From Pseudobdellovibrionaceae bacterium (GTDB lineage: Bacteria > Bdellovibrionota > Bdellovibrionia > Bdellovibrionales > Bdellovibrionaceae), in NCBI GenBank assembly GCA_019637875.1, contig JAHBUW010000004.1, positions 124,001 through 188,000 of the forward strand: a DNA stretch of 64,000 nt. Direction: 5' to 3'. The notes beneath the pieces were generated by a model. That model ran no database searches and was not told where the DNA came from. It saw only the letters and a program-made list of their open reading frames with translations. The position numbers were made by a program, and so were the translations under genes. How positions within the stretch are numbered: the stretch's first letter is position 1; each line of letters begins with the position of its first letter. Below, piece after piece: positions 33,005-41,957 of the stretch.

Positions 33005-34741
33005 TCAGCGCCCCTTCCGCGAGGCGGCGGCAAAACGTTTGAACTTTCGGAGATATTTCATTCCCGGAAGCCGGTGAATACGCGCGAGTTTATCGGTGAA
33101 AGTGCGTAACTCCGCATTCAAGCGAACTTGCTCGGCGAGCAAAATCTCGCGCTCACGCGTAAGGAATGAAAGCTGGCGTCCGAGATCGGTGATGCGGACT
33201 TGCGGTCGTTTGGAGGCGATGAAGTCGGCTTTGAGATCCTCAAAATGACCACTTTGGCCGTTGAGTTCGACTTGAACTTGGATCTCAAATCCGATCCATC
33301 GATCAAGCTCCGGCAGAACGGCAAGACGTTCGCAGCTCGCTTGGTAGAAGACATCCAAAGTGCCGAATCGCTCGGCGAGATAAGATTTGACGTAGGGACT
33401 TAAGGAAGAGATTCCACGATAGATGAGGTACGAGATCTCAAGATCTTCGTTGAGTTCCCATTCCAAGTCGATGGGAGTCAGTCCATCGTCATTCTGAATG
33501 ATGTTTCGTGGAATTAAGTCCCACTGATTTGAGGGGACGGTCGTGCCGTCACGGCTTTGCGTGATCAGGGCTTCGTACGCGGCCCAGATTTGATCAAATC
33601 TATTGTCGTCGTTGAAGTAACTCGAACGTAGCAGCGCAAAGCTCACCGGCGTCGTGCCTTTGACGATCGTCGGCGGGGGGGCGATCCACTTGAGACCTTT
33701 CGAGGTTGTTGGACCGTGAATATGAGATTTCGTCACTTCGATCTGACCCTGGCGTTCGGTGAACTGAGTTTGGGTCAGCGGGCTTGTCGTAGACGAGTAA
33801 AGAGTGGCGAGTTCTCGCGGTCCGGCGACCTCTCCGAGGGGGCTGGCTTGGATCAGAAAAGAGTTCGAAAACTGGTCCAGCAGTTGTCCATCAGAGAAAG
33901 CAGAAACAAAGAGCTCGTCCGGAACCAGTTCGCTCCGATGTCCTGAATAGTCCCGACTGTATGTTGAGAGACTGAGCTCCTTAAACAATGAGGGGTTCAG
34001 GTCGAACAACTCCTGCTGGAGAACGCCTTTCGGCATTTTGTAATCCGGTACGGGATATGAAAAACGGGTCTGCCCGAAACCGGCATTCGAGAAGAGCTCT
34101 TGCAGTTCATGACGAGAGAATGTTCGAGGAGAGCGCGCTCCTTTGTAGCCGACGATGCCGTCAAACAGCTGGGCGGTGTGGTCTTCGGTGGCACCGTTAA
34201 AATACTTGAAGCCCAGGCGATTTTCGATTGCAAGAATAAGCTGGCCTTCTGGTCTAAGGTGTTTTCGGCATTTCGTCAGAAAATCTAGAAACGGACTTTC
34301 CCCACCCCATATCACATCGGCGTATTCCAGCACGCCAATGACGACGACACGGTCGTAGAGTTCATCACTCTCGAAGGCCTTGAAGTCTCCGATATGGACA
34401 GCGATGTTTTCTAGATCCCGCACTCGTGACTGAAGGACTTCGGCACGGGATCGCGTGCCTTCGACGACCGTGACGCGAGAGGCACTTTCGGCAAGAAAGC
34501 GGGTCATCGCTCCCATTCCCGCGCCAATCTCTAGAGCCGAGCAACCGGCAAAGGAAAGGTGACGGAGCAAGTTCGCTCGCCGGTGGCTCAAATGATATTC
34601 GAAAGCCCAGTTCGCATGGCGCTCCGGAGCGATGGACGTGGTTGAGCTTAGCGTGTTCGCTTGTTGGACGGTCGCCAAAATTTCCTTTTCCACGTCGCCA
34701 TCGGAATAATCGATATCGGATGAGATTCGGTGATTATTCAA
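33005..34741 (-). CDS. WbdD-like methyltransferase with kinase-like domain and C-terminal coiled coil
   Basis: 578 residues. Residues 65-180 are a class I methyltransferase: ALEIGAGMG (69-77), VVEGT (92-96), VIGVLEYADV (134-143) and LRPEGQL (162-168). Residues about 330-450 carry protein-kinase-like traits: a strand with K338, then WDLIPRNII (407-415; D408 and N413 like a catalytic loop), then PIDLEWE (423-429; metal-binding acidic motif). Residues about 515-555 are a coiled coil (LAEQVRLNAELRTFTDKL), followed by a basic tail. This order matches WbdD, which caps O-antigen chains with methyl or phosphate and sets chain length. It is encoded directly after Wzt, as expected for a chain terminator. 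The kinase assignment is by eye. Confidence 0.65.
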   Translation of the reverse strand: MNNHRISSDIDYSDGDVEKEILATVQQANTLSSTTSIAPERHANWAFEYHLSHRRANLLRHLSFAGCSALEIGAGMGAMTRFLAESASRVTVVEGTRSRAEVLQSRVRDLENIAVHIGDFKAFESDELYDRVVVIGVLEYADVIWGGESPFLDFLTKCRKHLRPEGQLILAIENRLGFKYFNGATEDHTAQLFDGIVGYKGARSPRTFSRHELQELFSNAGFGQTRFSYPVPDYKMPKGVLQQELFDLNPSLFKELSLSTYSRDYSGHRSELVPDELFVSAFSDGQLLDQFSNSFLIQASPLGEVAGPRELATLYSSTTSPLTQTQFTERQGQIEVTKSHIHGPTTSKGLKWIAPPPTIVKGTTPVSFALLRSSYFNDDNRFDQIWAAYEALITQSRDGTTVPSNQWDLIPRNIIQNDDGLTPIDLEWELNEDLEISYLIYRGISSLSPYVKSYLAERFGTLDVFYQASCERLAVLPELDRWIGFEIQVQVELNGQSGHFEDLKADFIASKRPQVRITDLGRQLSFLTREREILLAEQVRLNAELRTFTDKLARIHRLPGMKYLRKFKRFAAASRKGR

Positions 34742-35933
34742 TTTGGACTCCGATCTGGGGCGCGAACACTCCCGTGCCGTTTTGGGTGGGGAGAATCGTT
34801 AATGATTGGCAATTGTAACGACGATGTACGATTTTAAGTGCGCCCGATTCGTCTTTTCGGGTCAAACCGAGAGAAAGCAGATATTGGCCTGAGCGCAGGT
34901 CCAATGGCAGCTTGAATTTCACCGACCGGGCTCCGCGAGCGAAAGATCGCGAGAGGTCAATAGCCAAGAGTTCGGTGTTTGATCCGACGACGTCCAATCC
35001 TTCGACCGAGCGAATGGCGAAGGCGCAGATCAATCCTGGAAGAAGTGCATCGCCTTCGATGTTGATCTTGATCTCGACCAAATCACCTTGCAGATACTCC
35101 GGTCCCGTTCGGTCGTCCCTTCCTTTGATCTCAAACGAAGCGATGGTGAGCTCCTTTGAACCGTAGTTGTCGGTATCATCCTTTTCGGCGGTGGGAGTGC
35201 GACCTGAGTCGATTCGGCGGTAGGCGTTGATGACCGCATGGGGTGTTCCTTCCGCGACGAGTCTTCCCGCGTCCAGGAGGATGGCTGAGCTACAGACCTT
35301 CGCCACCGTTTCGAGGCTGTGGGTGACGAATAGGATGGTTTTACCTTCCTTCTTGAAAGAATCGAATTTCGCGAAACACTTCGCTTGGAAGAACACGTCT
35401 CCGACGCTTAAAGCTTCGTCCACGATGAGGATGTCTGGATTGACGTGAATGGAGACCGCGAAGGCCAAGCGTGCGAACATCCCACTCGAATAAGTTCGGA
35501 CGGGTTGCTCGATGTGCGCGCCGATGTCGGCGAACTCCTCGATCGAGCGTAAGTTCTCGGCCATACGTTGGCGGGGAAGACCTTGGAGAGCCCCGCTCAA
35601 ATAAATATTCTCTCTGCCCGAGAGGTCTGGGTTGAAGCCCGCGCCGAGCTCAAGTAACGCCGAGACTCTTCCATTCACGGTGCAGGTTCCCGAAGTCGGC
35701 GTGAGGACTCCGGCGATGATCTTCAAGAGCGTCGACTTTCCGCTCCCATTTTTGCCTAACACCCCGAGCGTTTCGCCGCGTGGGACCGTCAGGTGAAGCG
35801 AATTTAAGGCGTGGAACGGTTGATGTCTCGGACGTCCGAGAGGATCAATCATCTCCATCAATTGTTGAAAGGGATGATTGTAAACGCGGTAGACTTTGGA
35901 AATATCGCGGATCACCAATGCGTCCATCATCAC
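34734..35933 (-). CDS. wzt: O-antigen ABC transporter ATP-binding protein with C-terminal domain
   Basis: 399 residues. The ATPase part has Walker A LGKNGSGKST (59-68), signature YSSGM, Walker B ILIVDEAL and the GRVSALLELGAGFNP segment typical of Wzt/TagH proteins. Residues about 260-399 form an extra beta-rich domain, as in Wzt proteins that recognise the capped non-reducing end of the polymer. The start overlaps the wzm stop; three consecutive start codons (GTG ATG ATG) leave the exact start open by two residues. Confidence 0.92.
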   Translation of the reverse strand: MMMDALVIRDISKVYRVYNHPFQQLMEMIDPLGRPRHQPFHALNSLHLTVPRGETLGVLGKNGSGKSTLLKIIAGVLTPTSGTCTVNGRVSALLELGAGFNPDLSGRENIYLSGALQGLPRQRMAENLRSIEEFADIGAHIEQPVRTYSSGMFARLAFAVSIHVNPDILIVDEALSVGDVFFQAKCFAKFDSFKKEGKTILFVTHSLETVAKVCSSAILLDAGRLVAEGTPHAVINAYRRIDSGRTPTAEKDDTDNYGSKELTIASFEIKGRDDRTGPEYLQGDLVEIKINIEGDALLPGLICAFAIRSVEGLDVVGSNTELLAIDLSRSFARGARSVKFKLPLDLRSGQYLLSLGLTRKDESGALKIVHRRYNCQSLTILPTQNGTGVFAPQIGVQIE

Positions 35934-36721
35934 AGCACATCCGCGAAGTGATTCTTTGCTCGGCCGTAGACGAGTTTACTGAGGCTGGCGAAGAGGATCA
36001 CCAGAGTCCAGAATTTGATCAGCGCGGCCCCGTCATCCCAAAAGTTTGATTGATCAAACAACACGTGTCGATAACCCGTGATGATGTAGGCCATTGGATT
36101 GAGCTCGACATAAGGTCTAAAGTGGGCGGGAAGTTTCTCGACGGACCAAAAAATAGGAGTGGTCCAGAACCCAATTTGCACGGCGAGCGAGACGACCTGG
36201 GCACAGTCGCGATAGAAAACGGTGATCGTCGCAAGCAACCACGCTGCGCTCATTACGAGTGCGAAAAGCGCTATCGTGTAGTAGGCAAACTGAATCCAAT
36301 GCCATGTCGGGTAGAATCCGTAGGCCGCAAGCACGAAGACGAAGATCAGCGCCAGAGTGGTGAACAGAACTCCGGCGACGAGGAGTTTGATGAGCGGAAG
36401 CATCGAAAAATCGAAAACGACTTTTTTGACGAGGTAAGACTTTTCCGTAATTGAGGTCGCGGCGCTCAGAACCGATTCGGAGAAGAACATCCACGGGATC
36501 ATCCCCGTCAGGAGCCACAAAATAAATGGGACTCCTTCACGCGGGGTGGTTCTCACTCCGAATTCGAACGCGAACCAAATGATCGCGATATTCAGAATCG
36601 GGAGAAGAAAAACCCATACCAGTCCAAACGCCGAAGCGGAGTACTTTTGGCGCATCTCAATTTTCGTAAGTTGCCACAAGAGCTGGAGGCGCTCGCGGCG
36701 TCGCATTTGGTTTGATGCCAC
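35930..36721 (-). CDS. wzm: O-antigen ABC transporter permease
   Basis: 263 residues with about six membrane helices (for example LVWVFLLPILNIAIIWFAF and VICTLLVLFA-like segments toward the end). It is of the ABC2_membrane type, with the usual length for Wzm. It is coupled to wzt by overlap. With Wzt it would move a completed lipid-linked polysaccharide across the inner membrane. It is encoded 21 bases after the 2-oxoglutarate oxygenase gene. Confidence 0.92.
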   Translation of the reverse strand: MASNQMRRRERLQLLWQLTKIEMRQKYSASAFGLVWVFLLPILNIAIIWFAFEFGVRTTPREGVPFILWLLTGMIPWMFFSESVLSAATSITEKSYLVKKVVFDFSMLPLIKLLVAGVLFTTLALIFVFVLAAYGFYPTWHWIQFAYYTIALFALVMSAAWLLATITVFYRDCAQVVSLAVQIGFWTTPIFWSVEKLPAHFRPYVELNPMAYIITGYRHVLFDQSNFWDDGAALIKFWTLVILFASLSKLVYGRAKNHFADVL

Positions 36722-36742
36722 GTGAATGATCCGCCTAAATCC

Positions 36743-37531
36743 CTACTTTTTCCGGTAAACTTCGTTTGCGGATTCAATGCCGGATCTTCGCCGTATTAAC
36801 TCCATCACTTCGGGGTTGTTCTTTTGATCCATATGAGGAGCGAAGAGGGCCTTACCCCGCCGGCTCGCCTCGGCCCGGGGATCAGTCAGATAATAAATGG
36901 CGAGTGACTGTCGCACTACTCCTTCTGGGCACTGCAGGGGATCGGGTAGTCCGTGCCAACTGTTCTGAGTGGTGTCGAATAAAACGGCACGATTGAACAC
37001 GTTGTCCACGGTTTTTTCGCATCGGCCGGGGGCTTCATTTTCCGCATCATGACTCCACAGTTGAAGTCCTCCGCCCCAAGATGCATCCCAACGAGGGCTG
37101 AGATAGATGATGAGGTTCAATCGTCTTTCGAGTTCGAGCTTGGGGTGAATAGAATAATCAAGATGAACATTTAGTTTTCCTCCACGCTTGTGCGCATGGA
37201 GGCCCCCGCCATTCAATCCCACATCGGGATGGAGCTCGGGAATTCCCGTGATCCGCTCTAACTCCCTTAGGCATTCGGGGGAATTCAGGTAAGCGAACAA
37301 CCGATACGTATTTTTTTGGAAGCGATCCCATGAGTTCATCGCGCGTTTATCTTCGATTTGGTTTTCGTAGGAGTACCAGATCGGAGAAGAAAACTCGGGG
37401 AACTCGGAACTCACCTCGCTCGCGAGTTGGGAATCCAAAAAATCGTCGATGACCAAATGGTTAAACGGCGCCGAATCTTGAAAGCTCTTCCTGAGGCGTT
37501 CTTGATCTTTGGGCCAAATCACGTGTGACAT
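36743..37531 (-). CDS. 2-oxoglutarate/Fe(II) oxygenase, prolyl-4-hydroxylase-like
   Basis: 262 residues. H123-L-D125 (NVHLDYS), H193 (NSWHGLP) and an arginine at about 207 (VVRQS) form the iron- and 2-oxoglutarate-binding set. GGGLQLW (153-159) fits the 2OG-FeII_Oxy_3 family. Such enzymes in polysaccharide loci may hydroxylate sugars or acyl groups. The start overlaps the end of rmlC by 13 bases, and the gene is part of the rmlB-to-glycosyltransferase operon. Confidence 0.8.
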   Translation of the reverse strand: MSHVIWPKDQERLRKSFQDSAPFNHLVIDDFLDSQLASEVSSEFPEFSSPIWYSYENQIEDKRAMNSWDRFQKNTYRLFAYLNSPECLRELERITGIPELHPDVGLNGGGLHAHKRGGKLNVHLDYSIHPKLELERRLNLIIYLSPRWDASWGGGLQLWSHDAENEAPGRCEKTVDNVFNRAVLFDTTQNSWHGLPDPLQCPEGVVRQSLAIYYLTDPRAEASRRGKALFAPHMDQKNNPEVMELIRRRSGIESANEVYRKK

Positions 37532-38103
37532 GGAGCCTCGCTTCGTGAGTTCCAGAAGAACTTGGGATTGTTACGATATTCTTCGAATGAGGGCAGTTGC
37601 ATATCTTTGGAACTCAAATGTGGTGATGAGACCTGCCAGTCGATCCCAAGCTTCGGGTCTTTCCAGAAGATTCCTCCTTCGCCGCCCGGACCCCAGCCCG
37701 CCGTCACTTTGTAAAGGACGTGCGCGGGTTCCTCGCCTAATACACTGAATCCATGCGCGAACCCCGCGGGAAGCCAAAGCCAGGTTGGCGTACGCGCATT
37801 GAGTTCCACCTTATAGTGTTGGCCAAAGGTCGGCGAATTGAGTCGGATATCGACGGCCACGTCCAGGATCTTTCCGGAGATGCAGGTTACAAGCTTCCCC
37901 TGAGCGGGCTGATGCTGGAAGTGGAGCCCGCGAATGACACCAGGCTTCGACCAGGAGAAGTTATCTTGAACGAAAGGCTCTGCAATTCCGTGTCGTTTAA
38001 ACAAGTCCGTGCGATAGCGCTCGGTGAAATACCCCCGGTCATCCGAGAAGATTCGGTTTTGAATAAGAATGAGCCCTTGTAAGGGTAGGGTTTCGAAGGT
38101 CAT
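37519..38103 (-). CDS. rmlC: dTDP-4-dehydrorhamnose 3,5-epimerase
   Basis: 194 residues from the ATG at 38103-38101, which overlaps the rmlD stop as ATGA. A longer frame starting 39 bases upstream is not supported. The cupin enzyme shows DDRGYFTERY (21-30), RGLHFQ with catalytic H61, SGKILDVAVDIR (76-87), LPAGFAHGFSVL (111-122) and LYKVT (130-134). It converts dTDP-4-keto-6-deoxyglucose to dTDP-4-keto-L-rhamnose. Gene order here is B-D-C, with rmlA divergent. Confidence 0.93.
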   Translation of the reverse strand: MTFETLPLQGLILIQNRIFSDDRGYFTERYRTDLFKRHGIAEPFVQDNFSWSKPGVIRGLHFQHQPAQGKLVTCISGKILDVAVDIRLNSPTFGQHYKVELNARTPTWLWLPAGFAHGFSVLGEEPAHVLYKVTAGWGPGGEGGIFWKDPKLGIDWQVSSPHLSSKDMQLPSFEEYRNNPKFFWNSRSEAPCHT

Positions 38104-38972
38104 CTGAGTCTCCCGATGATTTGTCGAAGATCTTCTTGCCATGGCCTCATTCGGAGACCGAACTCTTCGAAGAAGAGGTCGTCCGACATGCGCGAGTTAT
38201 GCGGACGACGAGCCGGGGTCGGATATTCTTCGGAAGAGATGGCGTTTACTTTTTTAACTTTCAAGTCGAATCCGCTGTCGCGGGCGCACGCGAAAATGGA
38301 TTGTGCGAAATCGTGCCACGAAACGTAGGGCTTCGAGGACAGATGATATGTACCTCCGCCACGAACTTGATCAGCCTTGAGGATCATCAAACGTGAGAGT
38401 TCCGCAATACTTCTTGCGGACATGGGGCTTCCGATCTGATCGTGCACGACGCTCAGTTCGTCTCGCTCGCGTCCGAGCTTGAGCATGGTCTTTACGAAGT
38501 TGTGACCGTATTCAGAGACGACCCAAGAAACGCGGAGGATGAAGGCGTCGGGAGCATGGACCCGAAGCTGGTTTTCGCCTTCGAGTTTGCTTGCTCCATA
38601 GGTATTCACGGGGTCTGTCGCATCGAAGGGAGTCCACGCGCGCTCACCTGATCCCGGGAAAACATAGTCCGTGGAATAATGTAGAATCCGGCTGCCGCGT
38701 GAAGTGGCCCAGCGTGCAATGGCTCCGACCGCTTCACCATTGATGAGAAAAGCGTCCTTCCGCTCTGACTCGGCTTTGTCTACGGCCGTGTAGGCGGCCG
38801 CATTGAGAATAAACCGGGGAGGGGTTTCGATGTGCCTATCCAGCTGAGATGCGATAAGATCGGGACGGGTGAAGTCGACTTCGGTTGAACCCAGAGCCAA
38901 TACTTCCTCGTCCCAAACGAGATCTTGAAGGGCGCGTGCGATCTGTCCATTGCGTCCAAGAATCAAAATCAT
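38100..38972 (-). CDS. rmlD: dTDP-4-dehydrorhamnose reductase
   Basis: 290 residues from the ATG at 38972-38970, overlapping the rmlB stop (ATGA). MILILGRNGQIARAL begins exactly where the family begins. YSTDYVFPGSGE and the catalytic YGASKLEGE (Tyr and Lys) are present. The nucleotide motif reads GRNGQIA where GxxGQLG is usual. It performs the last, NAD(P)H-dependent step of dTDP-L-rhamnose synthesis in the cytoplasm. Confidence 0.92.
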   Translation of the reverse strand: MILILGRNGQIARALQDLVWDEEVLALGSTEVDFTRPDLIASQLDRHIETPPRFILNAAAYTAVDKAESERKDAFLINGEAVGAIARWATSRGSRILHYSTDYVFPGSGERAWTPFDATDPVNTYGASKLEGENQLRVHAPDAFILRVSWVVSEYGHNFVKTMLKLGRERDELSVVHDQIGSPMSARSIAELSRLMILKADQVRGGGTYHLSSKPYVSWHDFAQSIFACARDSGFDLKVKKVNAISSEEYPTPARRPHNSRMSDDLFFEEFGLRMRPWQEDLRQIIGRLR

Positions 38973-39997
38973 TTCGCCGAGTTCCTTGAGCGAAGCTTTG
39001 CCAGCCACTCATCGGCTTTCAGGTACCAGTCGATGGTTGAGGCAAGACCATCTTCGAATTGGTCGAAACGTCGTTTGAAGCCGATCTCATTCGCCGCTTT
39101 GCGATCGTCGATTGCGTAGCGGAAGTCGTGGCCTAGTCGATCAGAGACGAACTCAATTTGCGTTTTGTAGCTTCTGCCGTCAGCCCGGGCCATTTTTCGG
39201 TCCAGAATTTCGCAAATCGAGTGGACCACTTCGACGTTTTTGCGTTCGGAGTTGCCGCCCAGGCAGTAGGTTTGGCCACTTTGACCGTTCTCGAAGGCTT
39301 GCAGGACTCCGCGAGCATGGTCTTCAACGTGAATCCAGTCGCGAATGTTTTCCCCTTTTCCATAGATCGGCAGCGGCTTTCCTTCAATCGCATTAAGAAT
39401 CATTCGGGGGATCAGCTTTTCGGGGAATTGCCTTGGACCGTAGTTGTTCGAGCAATTTGTGATGATCGTCTCGAGACCATAGGTGTGATGCCAAGCCCGC
39501 ACGAGATGATCCGAGCTCGCCTTGCTCGCGGAATAAGGAGAGTTCGGTGAATAGGCGGTGGTCTCAGAGAACTTTCCGGTCGGCCCGAGTTCTCCGAAGA
39601 CCTCATCGGTTGACACATGAAGAAAGCGAAACGCTTTTTTCGAGAGCTTTGAGTATTCGCGTGCGGTCTCGAGAAGTGAAAACGTACCCATGATATTCGT
39701 TTCGAGGAAAACCTGAGGACCATGGATCGAGTTGTCCACATGGCTCTCCGCCGCGAAATGAACGATCCCATCGGGATGATGATCAGCCATTGCTGCGCGC
39801 AGTCCGCCGCGATCGCGAATGTCGGCGTGAATGAAACAGTACTCGGGATGCTTCTCAACGTCGTTCAGATTCGCGAGATGCCCAGCATAAGTCAGCGCGT
39901 CGAAATTGATGACCCGATATCCATTGTCTAAGGCAATGCGAACGAATTGACTTCCAATAAAGCCGGCTCCACCGGTCACAAGTAGGCAACGCCCCAT
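38969..39997 (-). CDS. rmlB: dTDP-glucose 4,6-dehydratase
   Basis: 342 residues. TGGAGFIGSQF (8-18) binds NAD, STDEVFG and YSASK give the catalytic Thr-Asp-Glu and Tyr-Lys, and NCSNNYGPRQFPEKLIP is diagnostic of RmlB. The product dTDP-4-keto-6-deoxyglucose is shared by RmlC/D and the WecE-type transaminase. It is the first gene of the minus-strand operon; a 116-base gap separates it from divergent rmlA. Confidence 0.95.
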   Translation of the reverse strand: MGRCLLVTGGAGFIGSQFVRIALDNGYRVINFDALTYAGHLANLNDVEKHPEYCFIHADIRDRGGLRAAMADHHPDGIVHFAAESHVDNSIHGPQVFLETNIMGTFSLLETAREYSKLSKKAFRFLHVSTDEVFGELGPTGKFSETTAYSPNSPYSASKASSDHLVRAWHHTYGLETIITNCSNNYGPRQFPEKLIPRMILNAIEGKPLPIYGKGENIRDWIHVEDHARGVLQAFENGQSGQTYCLGGNSERKNVEVVHSICEILDRKMARADGRSYKTQIEFVSDRLGHDFRYAIDDRKAANEIGFKRRFDQFEDGLASTIDWYLKADEWLAKLRSRNSAK

Positions 39998-40062
39998 TTA
40001 GTTCCCCTCTCGCAAAGGCATATGTCTGCCAAACTCCCTAGACAAGGACAATCATCTTTTGT

Positions 40063-40074
40063 ACCTATTTAGGT
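40063..40074. promoter_or_regulatory. Inverted repeat in the rmlB-rmlA divergent promoter region
   Basis: ACCTA-TT-TAGGT, 12 bases, in the middle of the 116-base gap that must serve both rml directions. A shared operator is possible. It is short and could be chance. Confidence 0.25.
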
Positions 40075-40113
40075 TTCTAAGTCTGCGAATCAAAAAAGGA
40101 ATGGGGTTGTCTC

Positions 40114-40992
40114 TTGAAAGGAATATTGCTCGCTGGAGGATCAGGAACGCGCTTGGCTCCGTTGACGGATTCCGTTAGCAAACAGCTGTTGCCCGTTTAC
40201 GATAAACCCGTCATTTATTATCCGCTAGCCACCCTGATGATGGCGGGGATACGCGAGGTCGTTTTAATATCGACGCCTCGCGATCTGCCACTGATCCAGA
40301 GCCTGCTCGGGAGTGGTGAGCAATTGGGCATGAAGTTTCACTATCGAGAGCAAGCTAAACCTGAAGGTATTGCCCAGGCGTTTCACCTTGCTGAAGATGA
40401 CCTCAAGGGCTCTCCAGTGTGTCTCGTGTTGGGTGACAACCTTTTCTATGGACATGACCTGCCGACGAAGCTTCGGAATGCCTCTAAATTGAGCAAAGGC
40501 GCCGACGTTTTCGCCAGCCATGTGAGTGATCCTGAGCGTTACGGAGTCGTCGAATTCGACAAGTCGTGGAAGGCATTGAGTGTCGAAGAAAAACCCAAAG
40601 TTCCGAAGTCAAACTGGGCAGTCACGGGACTTTATTTCTACGACGAGAAGGTTTTCGATTACGCCCGTCAGATCAAACCCTCGGCTCGTGGCGAGCTTGA
40701 AATCACCGACGTCAACCGGATCTACCTCGAAAAAGGTCAGCTCCAGGTGACGACGCTTGGCCGCGGTTTCGCGTGGCTCGACACCGGCACCTTCGACTCT
40801 CTTTTGCAAGCAAGCCAATTTGTGCAAACGATTGAAGCACGCCAAGGGATGAAGATCTGCTGTATCGAAGAAATCGCCTACACTCAGGGGTTCATCGACA
40901 AAGCTCAGCTTCTCAAGATCGCAGATAAGTATTCCAAAAATGGCTACGGTGACTATCTGAGGAGAATCTCGGCCGATTCGGGATTGGGCTGA
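40114..40992 (+). CDS. rmlA: Glucose-1-phosphate thymidylyltransferase
   Basis: 292 residues from a TTG start. GGSGTRLAPLTDSVSKQLLP with YDKPVIYYPL is the RmlA substrate-binding entry, and LGDNLFYGHD and the RGELEITDVN segment are typical. It makes dTDP-glucose, the first step for both rhamnose and 4-amino-4,6-dideoxygalactose. It is transcribed away from rmlB-D-C and overlaps the phosphatase gene by one base. Confidence 0.95.
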   Translation: MKGILLAGGSGTRLAPLTDSVSKQLLPVYDKPVIYYPLATLMMAGIREVVLISTPRDLPLIQSLLGSGEQLGMKFHYREQAKPEGIAQAFHLAEDDLKGSPVCLVLGDNLFYGHDLPTKLRNASKLSKGADVFASHVSDPERYGVVEFDKSWKALSVEEKPKVPKSNWAVTGLYFYDEKVFDYARQIKPSARGELEITDVNRIYLEKGQLQVTTLGRGFAWLDTGTFDSLLQASQFVQTIEARQGMKICCIEEIAYTQGFIDKAQLLKIADKYSKNGYGDYLRRISADSGLG

Positions 40993-41918
40993 TGCCATCC
41001 CCGATCTCGGCGCACCTTCTTGACGACCTGAAGCGTGACTGTCCCGAGCTCATTCCAGTTTTAGTCACGCTATGGACAAAAGGCCACCTCGGTGTCGATG
41101 GTGGAAGTCTCACGGGCGAGGAGCTCCGTTGGCTGATCGAGCATTTTCCCGACGTCGTTGTGCATGAAAATCCCGAAATTTCGGTGCCGCGCGATCCGAG
41201 AAGTAGCGTCATTCTTGGAGTATCCCATGAGCTTGATAACGTCGATCGCTTCTCTCCAGCCCATTCTTTGAAGTTGCCAATTCGGGATCCCGAATTTCGG
41301 AACAGAGCGAGCGCGATGCTGAAGCGAATTGCCGAGAATGAGCCTACCCGAATTGCGACGCCAAAGCTTGGACCCGAGCCAAGAACGCTTCCGTCTGCTC
41401 AGCCGATCGCGGCTCTCTTTTTGGATCGTGACGGCACGATTATCGATCTGGTTCCCTACATTACGGATCCTGCCGCCGTGGTCCTCAAAGACGGAATTGT
41501 ACCGTTGATTCGCTGGGCGAGGGGCCGGGGTATGATGGTCGTCTGCGTGACGAATCAGTCCGGTATCGGTCGAGGATGGTACACTTGGGAACAGTTCGAT
41601 GCGGTCCAATCGCGAATGGATGAGTTGCTGGCCGCCGAAGGTGTCCATTTAGATGCAACCTTCGCCGCAGGATATTTTCCGGATTCCGCCTTCGTCGAGG
41701 GGCTGGTCGCGCCGGGACTGCGCAAGCCCTCACCGGGAATGCTAACCTGGGCAGCATCACGGCTGAACTTGGATCTTTCGCGTTCGGTGATGATCGGCGA
41801 CTCCGATGTGGACGTGGAGGCGGGCCAGCGTGCTGGTTGCCTAGGAGCTTTCAAAATCACTCCCGATTTGGAACTCACGGAGATTCTAAAGCAGGTTGAG
41901 AGCCTTACCGACAGATAG
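40992..41918 (+). CDS. HAD phosphatase, GmhB/HisB-like, with N-terminal extension
   Basis: 308 residues. From about residue 138 it is a HAD enzyme of the histidinol-phosphatase/heptose-bisphosphatase type: FLDRDGTI (143-150, nucleophile D145), TNQSGIGRG, KPSPGML and MIGDSDVDVEAG. Residues 1-135 are an extra domain of no recognised family, absent from ordinary GmhB of about 190 residues. Placed between rmlA and a heptosyltransferase, removal of the 7-phosphate of heptose-1,7-bisphosphate is the likely role (inferred). Confidence 0.8.
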   Translation: MPSPISAHLLDDLKRDCPELIPVLVTLWTKGHLGVDGGSLTGEELRWLIEHFPDVVVHENPEISVPRDPRSSVILGVSHELDNVDRFSPAHSLKLPIRDPEFRNRASAMLKRIAENEPTRIATPKLGPEPRTLPSAQPIAALFLDRDGTIIDLVPYITDPAAVVLKDGIVPLIRWARGRGMMVVCVTNQSGIGRGWYTWEQFDAVQSRMDELLAAEGVHLDATFAAGYFPDSAFVEGLVAPGLRKPSPGMLTWAASRLNLDLSRSVMIGDSDVDVEAGQRAGCLGAFKITPDLELTEILKQVESLTDR

Positions 41919-41957
41919 CAGTATGGATGCCAAGCGTCGAGGTGATCTCTTCATGCC

